A stretch of DNA of 64,000 nt. Source: Pterobdella sp. o SKG-2022 (taxonomy: Eukaryota > Annelida > Clitellata > Hirudinida > Piscicolidae). A program made the position numbers and the translations under genes. Each line of letters begins with the position of its first letter. Position 1 is the first letter of the stretch. The notes beneath the pieces were generated by a model, which made no database searches, was not told where the DNA came from, and was given only the letters and a program-made list of their open reading frames with translations. Positions 10,250-21,021 of this stretch are shown here, in pieces. The DNA lies in NCBI GenBank assembly GCA_964035795.1, contig OZ038323.1:310001-374000 (forward strand), written 5' to 3'.

Positions 10250-11116
10250 TTGACCCCTTTTCACACCGTTTTCAACCATTGTACCAAACCACTTTCTACA
10301 GCAATATCCAAACTAATAAACATGTCTTTTCAAGAAGGACATTTTCCGAGCATCTACAAAACGGCCCAAATCACCCCACTTCTCAAAAAACCCAACCTTG
10401 ACCCCACTGTTCTAGCGCATTTCGGACCAATATCAAACTTATCTATATTTACTAAAGTAGTCGAAAAAGCTATTCTAATACAACTTAAATCCCACATCAC
10501 TAACAATCACAACTTTCCAAGCTTCCAATCTACTTATCGCTCTAATCATTCAACCGAAACCGCACTTCACGTTCTCGATGAAGTTTACGTAGGCTGCAAC
10601 AATAAAAAACCTTCTATCCTGATATCATTTGACTTAGCTGCAGCCTTTGACACCATCAATCGCAGAAGTTTACTTGTGCACCTTAGTCGTGAGTTTGGGA
10701 TAGAAAGTCTAGTACTCAAATGGTTAGAGTCATATCTCACCGAGAGAAAGCAGTTTGTAAAACTTGGCACTCATAGTTCTTCTATGGTTACCATTGAACA
10801 AGGGGTTCCACAAGGATCCGTTTTTGGAGAACTCTTCTTCACTACTTACATATCCTCCATTTCCACCATTTTCAATAATTTCAACTTAACCCATCACCAA
10901 TATGCAGATGACATACAAATCCTAATCAAAATAAACCCCCATAACCTTTCAAACTCCATTTCCACTCTCACTGACTGCTTTAAAATGGCTGAAAGATGGT
11001 TTTTACTGAACAAACTTCAACTCAATACCTCAAAAACTGAAGTCATAAAAATTGGCACTCCACAACAACTGTATAAATTTTCATTTCTCAATTTTGGTTC
11101 TACTTCAATTGACATC
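10250..11116 (+). pseudogene. L2 reverse transcriptase
   Basis: Reads through the RT palm without a stop: MSFQEGHFPSIYKTAQITPL, LLKKPNLDP, ISNLSIFTKVVEKAI, FQSTYRSNHSTETALHVLDE, motif A ISFDLAAAFDTINRRSL with Asp, GVPQGSVFGELFFTTYISS, and motif C HHQYADDIQILIK with both Asp residues. LNKLQLNTSKTEVIKIGT and LNFGSTSIDI follow, where the RTE insertion cuts the frame. Catalytic residues are intact; 'GEL' replaces the usual 'GPL' of the 'QGSVLGPLLF' block. This is the best-preserved L2 RT in the window. The protein is interrupted and has no EN. Confidence 0.8.
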
Positions 11117-11240
11117 CCTCTCGATGGACTGCCACCTTGTCGTATTCGGGAGGCTTGAGCACTTCAGTAACCTTGCGAGCTATGCCGGCGGGAGCGTAAG
11201 CTCCTGGCAAGGCCACCCAAGCCGGACAGGTCAAAGGGTA

Positions 11241-12476
11241 AAGATTTTTTTTTACCCTAGCACCCTAGTCCTGGTTGGATGCTCCTCCTGTTCCCATCAA
11301 GACCGTACAGTGGTCGAGGAGCTCAGTCGCTCTCACGGGGTCAGTCTAGTGACTCTCAGGACCCAGTGTGGTACTTATTTTGGGGCAGGTGAAGAGGTGA
11401 AGGGTGTCATAAAGATGTGTATGGCAGAGTGGGCATAAAGGTTAAGGATGAGATGAGGGTGAGATTTTGTTGAAGTATGAGAGGATGAAAGGGGATTTTT
11501 TAAAATTTGAGTTGGGCGAGAGTGCGGCGAGTATGGTGGTCTAGGGTGGTTTCTGATTCATGAATGGGTGGGGATTGCTTGCTGAGGATTTTTTTGTGAG
11601 TGGATGATATGTAGTCATGAACTATTTTATGTGTATTGTTTTCTATTTGTGTGTGAGAGGTGTTCTGAGAGGGGGGTATGTTTAGGGTGTAGTTGATGTT
11701 GTTGAATGTAGATTGTTTTTGTACCTGAAGTGAGCTTCTTGTGTGATGAGTGGGTGTAGGAGATAAGTAGGGTGGGAGGCTTTTTGTATGAGTTGTGATG
11801 CGTGAGGTTTGAGGTGGTTTTGGAGTGAGAGGATTTGGTTTCTGAGTGGAGGTGTTGGGTTTTGGTGTCTAGGATGCAGCCGGTGATTGTTCTCAGAGCT
11901 GCGTTTTGAATTTTTTGGAGTTTGTTGAGGGAGGTGGATGAGATGATGGGTGACCAGATGGTGTTGGCGTATTCGATGATGGAAAAGAGTAATGTTTTGT
12001 ATGTGGTGATGATTGTTTCCTTTCTTTTTTTCCAGTGTGTTGATTTGAGGAGTTTTAAGAGATTGAGTATTTTTATTTGCTTTTGGGATGGTGTTGTCTG
12101 TGTGAGTGAAGAATTTTAGTTTGGAGACAAAAGTTAAGCCAAGGATAGTAGGGTTGGAGGTGGTGGGGATGGGAGTGTTGTTGATGTGGATGTTAAGTGG
12201 TTTGTAATATTCTGAAGGGTCAAGGGTCATGAGAGTTGATGTGGTTTTGGTAGAGTTGATTTTTAGGTTGTTATTGTGAGCCTATGTGTGTATCGCGTTA
12301 AGATATGGAAGGAGTTTCTGAATGGCTGTGTTGGTGTTGGAGTAGGATGATGTTGAGTGAGTTGGTTTTGGGGAGTGGTATGTCTGAGAGGTATATGTTG
12401 AATAGTGTCGGTGTTAGGACACCCCCTTGGGGAACTCCTGCTTTGATGTTTTTGTGTTTGGATGTATGATTGTTGT
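11241..12476 (-). mobile_element. Antisense Jockey-like LINE 3' fragment with poly(A)
   Basis: Inserted in the RTE leader between AAGGGTA (11234-11240) and AAGGTA (12477-12482), a likely short target duplication. A run of nine T at 11245-11253 is the poly(A) tail of the minus-strand element. Minus-strand coding is strongly degraded but shows PRGCPNTDTIQHIPL (decayed 'PQGGVLSPTLFNIYL'), NPTILGLTF.SKLKFFTHTD (11682-12230) and KPHASQLIQKASHPTYLLHP, the C-terminal order of Jockey-type RTs. It is the innermost, so youngest, layer of the nest, yet it has many frameshifts. Confidence 0.65.
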
Positions 12477-12689
12477 AAGGTAGAGGTTGGCATAAGTGCA
12501 GTCTACTGGCCCTCCAGATTGGGGGCTTGAACTAGGCTAACAACCCGGCTCTGTAAAAAAAAAAACTATTACAGAAAATACAACAAACTCTGAAAACTGT
12601 TTGGTCCAGGAAGGGTTCTCTCTAGCAAAGCCTATTATGCAAGCTGGTGAAAGCCTTCGGGAAGCCAGTGCGCTGACAACTCTTCTGAC

Positions 12690-13690
12690 GACCAAGGCCG
12701 AAACCAGGATAGGGACCTGGAACATCAGAACTCTACACGAGACAGGCAAGACAGCTCAAGTTTGTCGAGAAATGAAAAGATACGACTTGAAGATACTAGG
12801 CCTAAGTGAGACAAGATAGACAGAATCAGGAAGAACGCAACTACTGAGCGGAGACACCATCATCCACTCTAGACAAAATGAATCCCACACCCATAGAGTA
12901 GCATTGCCGATGATACCCGAAGCAACACGAACACTGCAGTTCTGGGAGCCTTTGTCACCAAGGATCCTCACAGCACGCTTCAATTCAAAGGGCAGAAAAG
13001 TTACCATCATACAGTGCTATGCCCCTACCAATGTGCCGGCCATCAAGGAGAAGGATGATTTTTACCAACGAATCCAAATCGCTTTAGACAAGACACCCAA
13101 AAGAAACATGAAAATTCTCATGGGTGACACAAATGCCAAGGTTGGTGCTGATAACAAAAACAGCGAACACATTATGGGCAGACACGGCATTGGAGTGCAG
13201 AATAAAAATGGAGAACTTTTTGTAGAGTTCTGCACCTTCAATGACCTGGTCATAGGAGGCACCTTGTTTCCTCATAAGACCACCCATAAAACCACGTGGA
13301 CTTCCTCCGACGGCAGGTTTGAAAACCAGATCGACCACATCACCATCAGTCGCAAGTAGAGACGAAGCATGCATGATGTCAAGGTGAAGCGTGGCGCAGA
13401 CGCAACATCGGATCATCACCTGGTTGTGGCAGTACTCAAAATCAAGTTGAAGGCCTACAAAGATCAAGCAGCAAGACCATCGCACAAGTATAACGTGCAC
13501 AGCTTGAAAGTGAAATCGGAGGCAGAAAAGTTTAAGATTGAACTGAGAAACCAGTTGAAGAACATTGGCACAGCCTTTGAGAGACCTGGACAACAACCTG
13601 CAAAACAGTTCTGCCCAAGAAAACCAGAAAGCACAAAGAGTGGCTTTCAACAGACACCTAGACACTCATCACCGAGAGGGGGCACCTGAA
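12690..13690 (+). pseudogene. RTE family A APE endonuclease
   Basis: Starts ETRIGTWNIRTLHETGKTAQ, the N-terminal strand of RTE endonucleases. KILGLSETR then carries the catalytic Glu. TVIQCYAPTN-like VTIIQCYAPTNV, MKILMGDTNAKVGADN (the GDxNAKVG catalytic Asp/Asn), HKTTWTSSDGRFENQIDHI and ATSDHHLVVAVLKIKLK with the catalytic SDH follow. TAG replaces expected Trp codons after SETR and after SRK, and a stop follows RGG. All catalytic motifs of the nuclease can be seen, but they are spread over three open segments (12601-12819, 12904-13359 and 13369-13689). Confidence 0.8.
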
Positions 13691-13848
13691 AGACCAGATC
13701 AACAGCCCGCAAGACCAAGCAGAAACACAAATTAAAAGCACAGTACTGGAAGACAAACCAACAGGTGAAACGAAGTGCGAGACAAGACAAAAGAACGTAG
13801 ACCGAGGAACTGACTGCATAAGCTGAAAGTGCTGCAGGAGAGCGGAAC

Positions 13849-14774
13849 ATGAAGCGTCTGTATGAGATCACCAGAACACTCTCCAGCAAAAACAGCAACC
13901 CAAGTCGGCCTGTAAAAGACAAGGACGGAAACATCATCCTTGGCAAAGAACAGCCTAAGGCACGATGGGCGGAATATTTCGAAGAAACGTTTAACCAACC
14001 AGCAACATCTGTCCCACCTGCCATCCCGCCACCTAACAAGCTTCTCGACATCAACACCAGCTTTCACAGTAAGACTGAAATTGTCAAGGCTATCAAGTCA
14101 CTCAAGTCAGGAAAGGTAGCCGGTCCAGATGGAAGTCCACCTAAAACTATAAAGGCCGACATACAGACTTCAACTGAAATGCTATATCTTCTTCTATGCA
14201 AGATATGGGGACAAAAACGAGTGCTAGGTGACTGGAAAAGAGGACACTTCGTAAAGCTGCCAAAGGAAGAGGACCTTTCATCTTGCAACAACTGGCGAGG
14301 AATCATGCCGTTGTCTATTCCCGGCAAAATACTGAGCAGAATCACCCTCGAAAGACTGAGAAGCGCCTTGGACAAAACACTTTGAGATGAACAAGCAGGC
14401 TTCCGACAAGATCGCTAATGCGTGGATCGCATTTCAACCATGCGTATCATCATCGAGAGTCCCTTGAGTAGCAGACCCCTCTGTACGGAGTCTTCGTTGA
14501 CTTTCAAAAAGCTTTTGACAGTGTTGACCGAAATGTCATCTGGAGACTGATGCACCACTACGGCTTTCCACCTAAGTTTATAAACATCATCCAGCAAATG
14601 TACGAAGACGCTACCTGTCAAGTGATCGACGACAGAAAACTAACGAAATCTTTCAGCGTACAAACTGGCGTCCGTCAGGGCTGTTTGCTCTCACCGATCA
14701 TTTTCCTGATGGTGGTTGATTGGGTCATGAGGCAGTCCACAATAGATCAGAAAACAGGCATCCAGGGGACCTAG
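13849..14774 (+). pseudogene. RTE family A reverse transcriptase
   Basis: The fingers read RWAEYFEETFNQPA, SGKVAGPDGSPPKTIKADIQ, WKRGHFVKLPKEEDLSSCNN and WRGIMPLSIPGKILSRI. TGA replaces an expected Arg before DEQAGF (14383-14385). Motif A, VDFQKAFDSVDRNV, is read after a frame change (14490-14530). FSVQTGVRQGCLLSPIIFLM (14655-14710) is the motif-4 block. Motif C is degraded to EFADDISL in another frame (14770-14795). At least three stops and two shifts. Confidence 0.75.
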
Positions 14775-14923
14775 AATTCGCAGATGACATAAGCCTTTCT
14801 CCCACAAGCAGCAAGATGCGCAAAAGAAACTGTGTCGTGTGGCAATAGAAGCTGAAAATACAAGACTTCAAATCAATACTGGGAAGACAAAAGTCATGAG
14901 TCAACAACAAAAACCAAGATCCA

Positions 14924-15488
14924 GTGAAACTACATCACGAGGAAATTAAGGAGGCTGACAAGTTTGTCTACTTGGGCAGTGTTGTCAGCAAAAATGGGGG
15001 AACAGACGAAGACATCAAGAGCCGCATCGACAAAGCTAGACACGTTTTCAGCATCCCTCGACAAATCTGGAGATCGAAAGCCCTCTCAGGCCGTAGTAAG
15101 ATTAAGATTTTCAACACTAATGTGAAATTTTTTCTTTTCTATAGCTCAGAGACGTGGCTAGTGACTAATACCATCAGCCACAAGCTGCAGACCTTCATGA
15201 ATCGATGCCTAAGAAACATCCTGAACATCAGATGGCCATAAGTTGTCTCCAACGAAGAACTTTGGAACAATGCAAAACAAGTCACACTGGAGACGGAAAT
15301 GGGGATGGATAGGCCATACACTACGCAAGCCTGCAGCCAACATTACTAGTGAGGCTCTTTACTGAAACTCACAGGGGAAGAGAAAAGTTGGCCGACCTCA
15401 GCAGACCTGGCGGAGAAGCATCGAGGCAGAAGCGAGAGCTACCGGAATGATGTAGGCCGAGCTGAAGAGGACCAGACGGAACCGAGTA
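14924..15488 (+). pseudogene. RTE family A C-terminal domain
   Basis: Shows EADKFVYLGSVVSKNGGTDE, DIKSRIDKARHVFS, LFYSSETWLVTNTISHKLQT and FMNRCLRNILNIRWP, the usual RTE thumb and C-terminal pattern, then a stop and EELWNNAKQVTLETE. The final part (to 15488) reads in changed frames. The second copy (43650-43456, minus) keeps the same motifs. Confidence 0.75.
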
Positions 15489-15552
15489 CGTTGGAGGAGT
15501 GTTGTTGCAACTTTATGCTCCCAAGGATGCAAGAAGAAAAACTAAACTAAAC

Positions 15553-16205
15553 TCAATCGACATCATCAAAAAATTAAAAGTCCCAGTAATCACTATTGAT
15601 GAGAAATTATCATTTGACTACCATATTACAACTGTCATTCGTTTATGTAATCATCATCTTCGAGCTTTATCTCACATACGTCAATTCTTCACAAGTGATA
15701 TGGTTTCAACACTGGCTCGTTGTTTGGTTCTTAGCAGACTTGATTATTGTAATTCTCTTCTATACAACATTAATAAACATCAACAAGAACGACTTCAGCA
15801 AATAATAAACAAAGCTGTCAGAATATCATTGAACATAAGCACACCTCATCACTACCTTCATCACTCATCTAATAACTACCTCTCCCAACTTCAATGGCTT
15901 CCAGTTTACAATAGAATAATTTTCAAAATAGCATTGATAACTTATAAAATTTATACCACATCCATTCCAGGCTATTTATCCAACCTCATCCAGAACAGAA
16001 CCAACCCGAGGTTGCTTCGATCGTCATCTGCCACACTTCTCATAAAAAATAGTACCACTAATAAAATATCCGAATGAGGTTTCAAACATGCGTCTCCTGC
16101 TGTCTGGAATTCTCTACCATCTGACATTAGAAACCCACCATCATTAGCCACTTTCAACTCTCATCTCAAAACATATCTCTTTAGACTATCTTTCAACAAC
16201 ATTTG
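15553..16205 (+). pseudogene. L2 RT C-terminal domain
   Basis: Resumes the L2 frame after the RTE insertion: VPVITIDEKLSFDYHITTVI, LSHIRQFFTSDMVSTLARCL, LSRLDYCNSLLYNI, KAVRISLNISTPHHYLHHSS, LSQLQWLPVYNRIIFKIAL, YKIYTTSIPGYLSNLI. A TGA (16075-16077) breaks it before FKHASPAVWNSLPSDI and LKTYLFRLSFNNI, the typical L2 end. Shorter copies of this domain are at 26153-26365 and, inverted, 36860-37080. Confidence 0.85.
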
Positions 16206-16262
16206 ACATGGGGGCACCTCAGTTGCTTTCCTTGGCGCTATATAAATAGTTATTTTTATTAT

Positions 16263-17008
16263 TTAGACTTAAATCTTTTATAACATTATAAAATAAGACA
16301 TTTGCCTGTTTTATTCTATTAATTGCTTTCGCTGTCATACCGCAATTTACACTTAACTTTTTATACATTTCAATTGTGTATTATCTTTTTTGTTTCAAAT
16401 AAATGACATTTTGTTTTGTAATATAAAAATAAAAGTACCGCACAATGCTTAAAACTTGTAACCAAAACTAAATAATCTGTGAGTGTGTGAAGTATTTTAT
16501 GACCCTCAAGGGCAATGCTTTTTTCTAAAATGCCAGATTGTTTGAAGGATTAAAAAGATACAGGTGTTACTTCAATTTCTCATTTAACATCCCAGATAAG
16601 GGTGATCAATGTTTTGCAATATTTAATTATTAAAAAAAAATTCCACTAGTTATAATGAATTTGGTGTAAAAAATGCAGCACTTGTGCCTAGTGATTAGCA
16701 ACTTTTTTCTTCATTCACCTAATATTGCCTGTATCTTCATTTTAAAAATTATATAACAATAACTTCAAAATTTTTTAATTTGTCTTATTAATGTATAATT
16801 TTTTAATCAAATATTTTTAACAAACGTCCGTTAAAGTTAAATTTCAAGCTTAAATAACATAACATCCAAAAAGAAAAGGCATAAAAATTGATTGAATATT
16901 GAATGTATAACTCTTGCAAACAAAAAATTAAATATTAACGAATAACTAGTAAAATTTATATTTGACGCCAATCAAAGGTGGCTTGTAGAAGTTTATAATG
17001 GCGACTCA
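16263..17008. other. No gene seen, AT-rich
   Basis: About 750 bp after the L2 tail. Many A/T runs and no open frame with recognisable motifs. Confidence 0.6.
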
Positions 17009-17680
17009 AATAGTCGATTTTATATTAAAAACTAGATAATTCAATTAAGAATGTCAAAATATTATTTTTTTTTGAATAATTACGCAATTTTATTCTGAAA
17101 TTCGATAACTTAGTACAAAAAGGTACGAAGACTACTTCTTTTGGAATGAATTCTGGTTTTTTGCTTTCCAACATGAATTAGCGCCCTGTGAAATTAATCA
17201 ATTGGGCAATCAAAATACCAGATAGAGGCGATCAAATGGTCGACTTACTTACTGCTTTCCATAGAATGAAGATACATTGCATCAACAAGCAATACAAACA
17301 CCAGTCTTTTGGGGGTATAAAGGCTGACATTACTTGGATGAAAATGCTATAAAAGATGAAAAGACTATCATTATTTAATTAATATTAAAAAATTTAACAA
17401 TAAAAAAAATTATAACTTTTTGGTTTCAATTGTAGTGAGATGGAAGTGCCATTAAAGAAGATGAAGACAATGAAGTTGTTCAAATTGCGTCTAAATTTAA
17501 CATTTATTGCTCAACATTTTTTATTTTCAAGTTCCATCTATATATTTTTATAATTACCACATAATTAATCAAGATTGATAAATTCATAAAATCAACTCAG
17601 TTTTCCAAATATCATTTCTAAAATTGTTATCCTGGTTGCTTTTGTTTCATACTACAGACCTTTTTTCATATAATCTTAGT
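17009..17680. repeat. Dispersed repeat family R, copy 2
   Basis: Collinear with 8387-9030 as described there. Relative to copy 1 it contains an 82-bp insertion at 17171-17252 flanked by a perfect 9-bp duplication. Confidence 0.75.
17171..17252. mobile_element. 82-bp insertion with 9-bp target duplication
   Basis: TGCTTTCCA occurs at 17162-17170 and again at 17253-17261. The sequence between is absent from repeat R copy 1 at the matching place. No inverted ends are obvious. It contains CCAGATAGAGGCGATCAAAT, which resembles CCCAGATAAGGGTGATCAAT at 16592-16611. Confidence 0.6.
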
Positions 17681-17729
17681 TCTCTAATTTTAATTTATTT
17701 ACTTTAACAGTCTTCAACATCAATTTATG

Positions 17730-17800
17730 AAAAAAATTTAGCACATTTATTGAGCAAAAATAGCTAAAATTTTCGGTAAGTATAGCCTTACCATGATACG
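17730..17800. repeat. Half copy of the foldback MITE family
   Basis: Matches the left arm of the 357-563 element: AATTTAGCACATTTATTGAG, CAAAAATAGCTA and AAGTATAGCCTTACCAT. The opposite arm is missing. Confidence 0.6.
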
Positions 17801-17810
17801 TTATACTTAA

Positions 17811-18547
17811 CATTACTTTAAATCTTTTTTATTTCTTGTCACACTTTTGTTGGAAGGCATTGTTTCGAAATTTTTTATTAATATTTTTAAAATAAAGGAT
17901 ACTATTTAAAAAAAAACTATAAGCATACTCGTATTTGGTTTGATCATCCACGGGGTGTACTCACTGTTCATTTTGTTACTTTGAAGCCAATATATATTTT
18001 GTTAATGCACGGAGATTCCCTTAGAATAAGCTTAGATTATCGCGTACTATACGTAGAGTCCATCAAATTGTGTTTTCAGGCCGTATTGCTTCTAGAAAGT
18101 TTGTGTCCTCATGACGATATCAAGCATATATGCTGAAGCTTGAAATATTTAAAAAACCGTAATTGTTTTACAAAGTTGTAGTTTTAAAAGAGAACACACC
18201 TAATTCTAATCTACCATCAAGACAGGCAGACGAATAGTGAAGAGGTGAATGCGGACTGATACTGCATGCGTCATAAATGAGAAGATTTTAAAATTTTTTA
18301 GTTCAATCTACGAAGCTTTTCAATATTAAAAAGATATGATAATCATTGGAATAAAATGATGAAAGAGTGTTTCTTCATTATACCATCAATAAATCTTTTA
18401 CAAAGCATGCAAGTTTTCGACAATAAGTACACTTGATTTGGCGAAAAATCAAAACATGCTGTGACGTTATCAACTAGTTCGTTGAAAAATGGCTATTTTT
18501 AAAATATGGTAATTAAAATTCATGTTTAAATGCTTGAAAATAAGTGG
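17811..18547. other. 3' flank of the host gene
   Basis: No protein-coding sequence. On the minus strand this is downstream of the stop codon at 18548. I found no AATAAA on the minus strand in the first 500 bp after the stop, so either a non-canonical signal is used, or the 3' UTR is longer or spliced. Confidence 0.4.
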
Positions 18548-18723
18548 TCAGCACAACTTGCGCCCCAAATGGTCGATGCAGTCGTTGTGCATCGAGAGGT
18601 AGGCCACATACACGATGATCGCCACAATCCCCGTCACCACCCCCAACACTGAACACGCAAACGAGCTCTTCAACCATCTCTTTGATCTCAACATGTCATT
18701 CCCTTCGTAGTTCTTGCTGACAA
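18548..18723 (-). CDS. Predicted CD225/dispanin-like membrane protein, exon 2
   Basis: Last coding exon. The acceptor is ATATTTAACAG followed by the exon starting TTGTCAGCAAG (exon base at 18723). With the single T left over from exon 1 this completes a Phe codon, giving FVSKNYEGNDMLRSKRW, then a hydrophobic helix of about 24 residues rich in V, I, A and G (after KSSFACSVLG), and ends DHLGRKLC with TGA at 18548-18550. Length 176 bp = 2 + 58 codons including stop. GC content is clearly higher than the surroundings. The charged loop followed by a Cys-containing helix fits the second half of a CD225 domain. Family assignment is by remembered pattern and is moderate; the exon itself is well supported by phase and splice signals. 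Confidence 0.75.
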
Positions 18724-19894
18724 CTGTTAAATATTTTTGAAAAGATGTAATGAGATGCGGCGGAGAGATGCTTCATTGCAAAATGCCAGGCATCATTTCA
18801 TTATAGCCAGAATCTTTTTAAAGACACCACTGACTTTTATCCCACACCCCCTCAGTTTCCCTCATTTTTTTCAAGCCGACCTGCTTCTTTTTCCATGGCC
18901 TGCCACCTCATGACTCCACCCATCCAAGCATTCCCTCATGGTCTCAACAATCTTTGCCTGCCCTTCAAACGTCAACTAGTTCCTTGTCTAGAACAATTCA
19001 GATTGTCTTCAAAATTTCAGAGATTATCTTTGTAAACTTTTTAGCAGTAGTAGTGAGAGGTGTATTACCAAATAATCTTAGATTTCATTATGAAAATTTG
19101 AGAAAGGATTTGATATATGATACTTCTTGATTTTTTAATATTGTCTCTTCATCTTGGTTCAAACCACTCCATCACACACATTGTCACAAGTCTCACCAGA
19201 AGTGCCTTTGTCCCATTACCAAACAGCATGCGAGACATTAAACTGCAAGTAGCCTAAACTGCAAAATCTGTGCACTCACATGAAAAAATATGTGATTATT
19301 GAGACCTTTCACAAAAGCCAGGTAGTAGTCCGAGAAGAAAATCATTGTTTTGTAGCTCTTCAATTGCCAATATTTCTTATAAACCTAAGAAAATGTTACA
19401 CAATGTGGCTTTTAAAAACAAAATTGAAAAAACAGTAAGCTGGTGAAGAATTTTTAACCGATATATGTAATGGTAATGATTTTCATCATTGTGTGGCACA
19501 TTAGTGTGCTTGAACATATAAGCTTATAAAATGGTCACTTTCATGTTGTTAAAGGCAGGTTCATAATTTTCTCATTCATACCTTTAAAAGTTCACGTTTT
19601 AAACTCACTTTTCTAAATTTATTGTTTAATTACTGAAACCATGCCTTTTTTGACTTCTTTCCTTCTGACCATGGCATATCTGCAAGCACTTACTGTTTTC
19701 CCGTTTAATATCTGCCATACCACCTCAGTCTATTTTTGCATAACACATTATTAATGTTTAGAACTTCAAGTCCTTAGTTTTTTGCATAATCTGCATCTTT
19801 TGAACTCACATTAGACATCTCGTCTTCAAGTATTGCCATTGCTTTGGAAACAGTTTCCGGCTCGAAGGTAGATTTTCAAACCCTCAGAGGACTT

Positions 19895-20560
19895 TCACAC
19901 CTTCCCACAATTGCTACATATATGTAAAGATTCGGGATAAATGGATGGATAAGTGACTGTATTAAAAATATGGACTTTTTTATGCCTTTTCATGTCACCT
20001 AAACTTTTGCAGCTTTTGCCACAAATGTTACAAATATTGCTATATGGCATTGGGCAAATAGAATTCTGAAGTGTAGTGTGCACTGAGCTGACCTTCTCAT
20101 GCTTGGCCAAAAAAACACGACGTCGATGGGACCTCAAATGACTCAGAAAACCCGCCCTGCTCAAACATGGTCTCCCACATTGACCACAGGTTAGTTCTGT
20201 TACATGCTCAGTAATGATTCCTTTTCGGAGATCGCGTTTAAGCTTAGCGTGTTTCCGTCTGCTTTCCTCAAAACGACAGGTTGTTTCGAAACTTACTTTT
20301 CTCCAAGTTAACCTGTTTTTCGCTTGTGTTTCCATGAAACGGAGTTTATGCCGCATTTTTGAGGGTTTGTTTCAAGCAATTTTTGGGTTTGTGAGCCAAC
20401 CTTTTTGCCATCGGTAAGTTGCCCATAAAATATTTGCTTTGGAATCCGTTTGTTGGGCAATCTTACTAAGTGTCCGCTTCATTTGAGCTGTTGTTTGGAA
20501 ATTAGAACTTCGATGCTACAGATATTTACCATCTCAAGTATTTCAATATTCATATATATC
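19895..20560 (-). pseudogene. LINE ORF2 C-terminus with C2H2 fingers
   Basis: Upstream part reads SGHLVRLPNKRIPKQIFYGQ and then, after stops, the frame 20356-19895: QAKNRLTWRKVSFETTCRFE, ESRRKHAKLKRDLRKGI, then three Cys/His fingers: TCGQCGRPCLSRAGFLSHLR (C-x2-C..H-x3-H), CNICGKSCKSLGDMKRHKKV, and a truncated LHICSNCGK. The order 'GHLVRMP..RIPKQ.FYGQL' to 'DR..WR' to C2H2 is that of the LINE at 31515-35390, whose single finger is CQTC..HTRTH. It is therefore read as a retroelement tail, not a host zinc-finger exon, though several fingers in tandem is unusual. Confidence 0.65.
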
Positions 20561-21021
20561 AATCAATCAAATCCTTTTTAATAGCCCGTTTACCTTTACC
20601 AAGGGTTGGGTTTTTTGAAAGATCTATCTCGAAGTCGGCCTTTCCATTTAAAGCAATCGAGTGGATCCGCACAAGCTATGTCTAGCTTTCTTTTGTCATT
20701 CAATATGAGCTCGTTCCAAGTCTTTATGGGCCTAGCAGGCTTCTTGCAAGAATCGAAAACCAACTTTCGCACCTGGAAGATCCAACCCACGTTAGGCTCT
20801 ACATGTCCAAACCACCTCATTCCGCTTGTACGAAGAACTACCTCAACATCCTGAATGCCAAGTTTTGAAAGGAGTGAGTGAGAGCAAACGTTATCATTCG
20901 TTCTAATGTTGCATATCCAGTGAATCATGGCAATGTCGTTTCGTCTAAGGCGGTTCAATGTGGAAACTGTTACAGGCCATGTTTCAGCAGCATGTAAAAT
21001 AGCTCTTCTGACACATGTTGA

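Larger units (their letters stand above)
11117..15552 (+). mobile_element. RTE element inserted in L2 (RTE family A, copy 1)
   Basis: Its 5' UTR begins GATGGACTGCCACCTTGTCG and contains GCGAGCTATGCCGGCGGGAG and GCTCCTGGCAAGGCCACCCA, which I recall as a conserved leader in invertebrate RTE elements. After the antisense Jockey-like insertion it resumes at GGTAGAGGTTGGCATAAG (12479) and codes EN (12690-13690), RT (13849-14774) and a C-terminal part (14924-15488). The 3' end is GGATGCAAGAAGAAAAAC followed by a TAAAC repeat. The 12-bp flanking duplication defines both ends. A second copy lies inverted at 43218-45676. Confidence 0.85.
8054..16262 (+). mobile_element. L2-clade LINE, split by two nested insertions
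   Basis: The outer element of a nest. Pieces in order: endonuclease start (8054-8375), AT-rich repeat material (8376-9604), linker (9609-10205), RT (10250-11116), RTE insertion (11117-15552), RT C-terminus (15553-16205) and a 3' tail GGCGCTATATAAATAG followed by TTTTTATTATTT (16234-16264). The RTE insertion is bounded by a near-perfect 12-bp duplication, TCAATTGACATC at 11105-11116 and TCAATCGACATC at 15553-15564. The GCGCTATATAAAT tail is typical of L2/CR1-type LINEs. The endonuclease C-terminal half is missing. Confidence 0.8.

Noticed and set aside
12263..12493. A separate His/Thr/Pro-rich protein on the minus strand
   Set aside because: It is the degraded, frame-shifted Jockey-like RT (decayed PQGGVLSP block), not an independent gene.
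13084..13665. 193-codon minus-strand frame opposite the RTE endonuclease (and similar ones at 45060-45497 and 44575-45078)
   Set aside because: Antisense shadow of RTE coding; the sense strand carries all recognisable motifs.
19895..20356. A host C2H2 zinc-finger exon
   Set aside because: The upstream sequence matches LINE C-termini (GHLVRLPNKRIPKQIFYGQ, NRLTWRKV), as in the LINE at 31515-35390.
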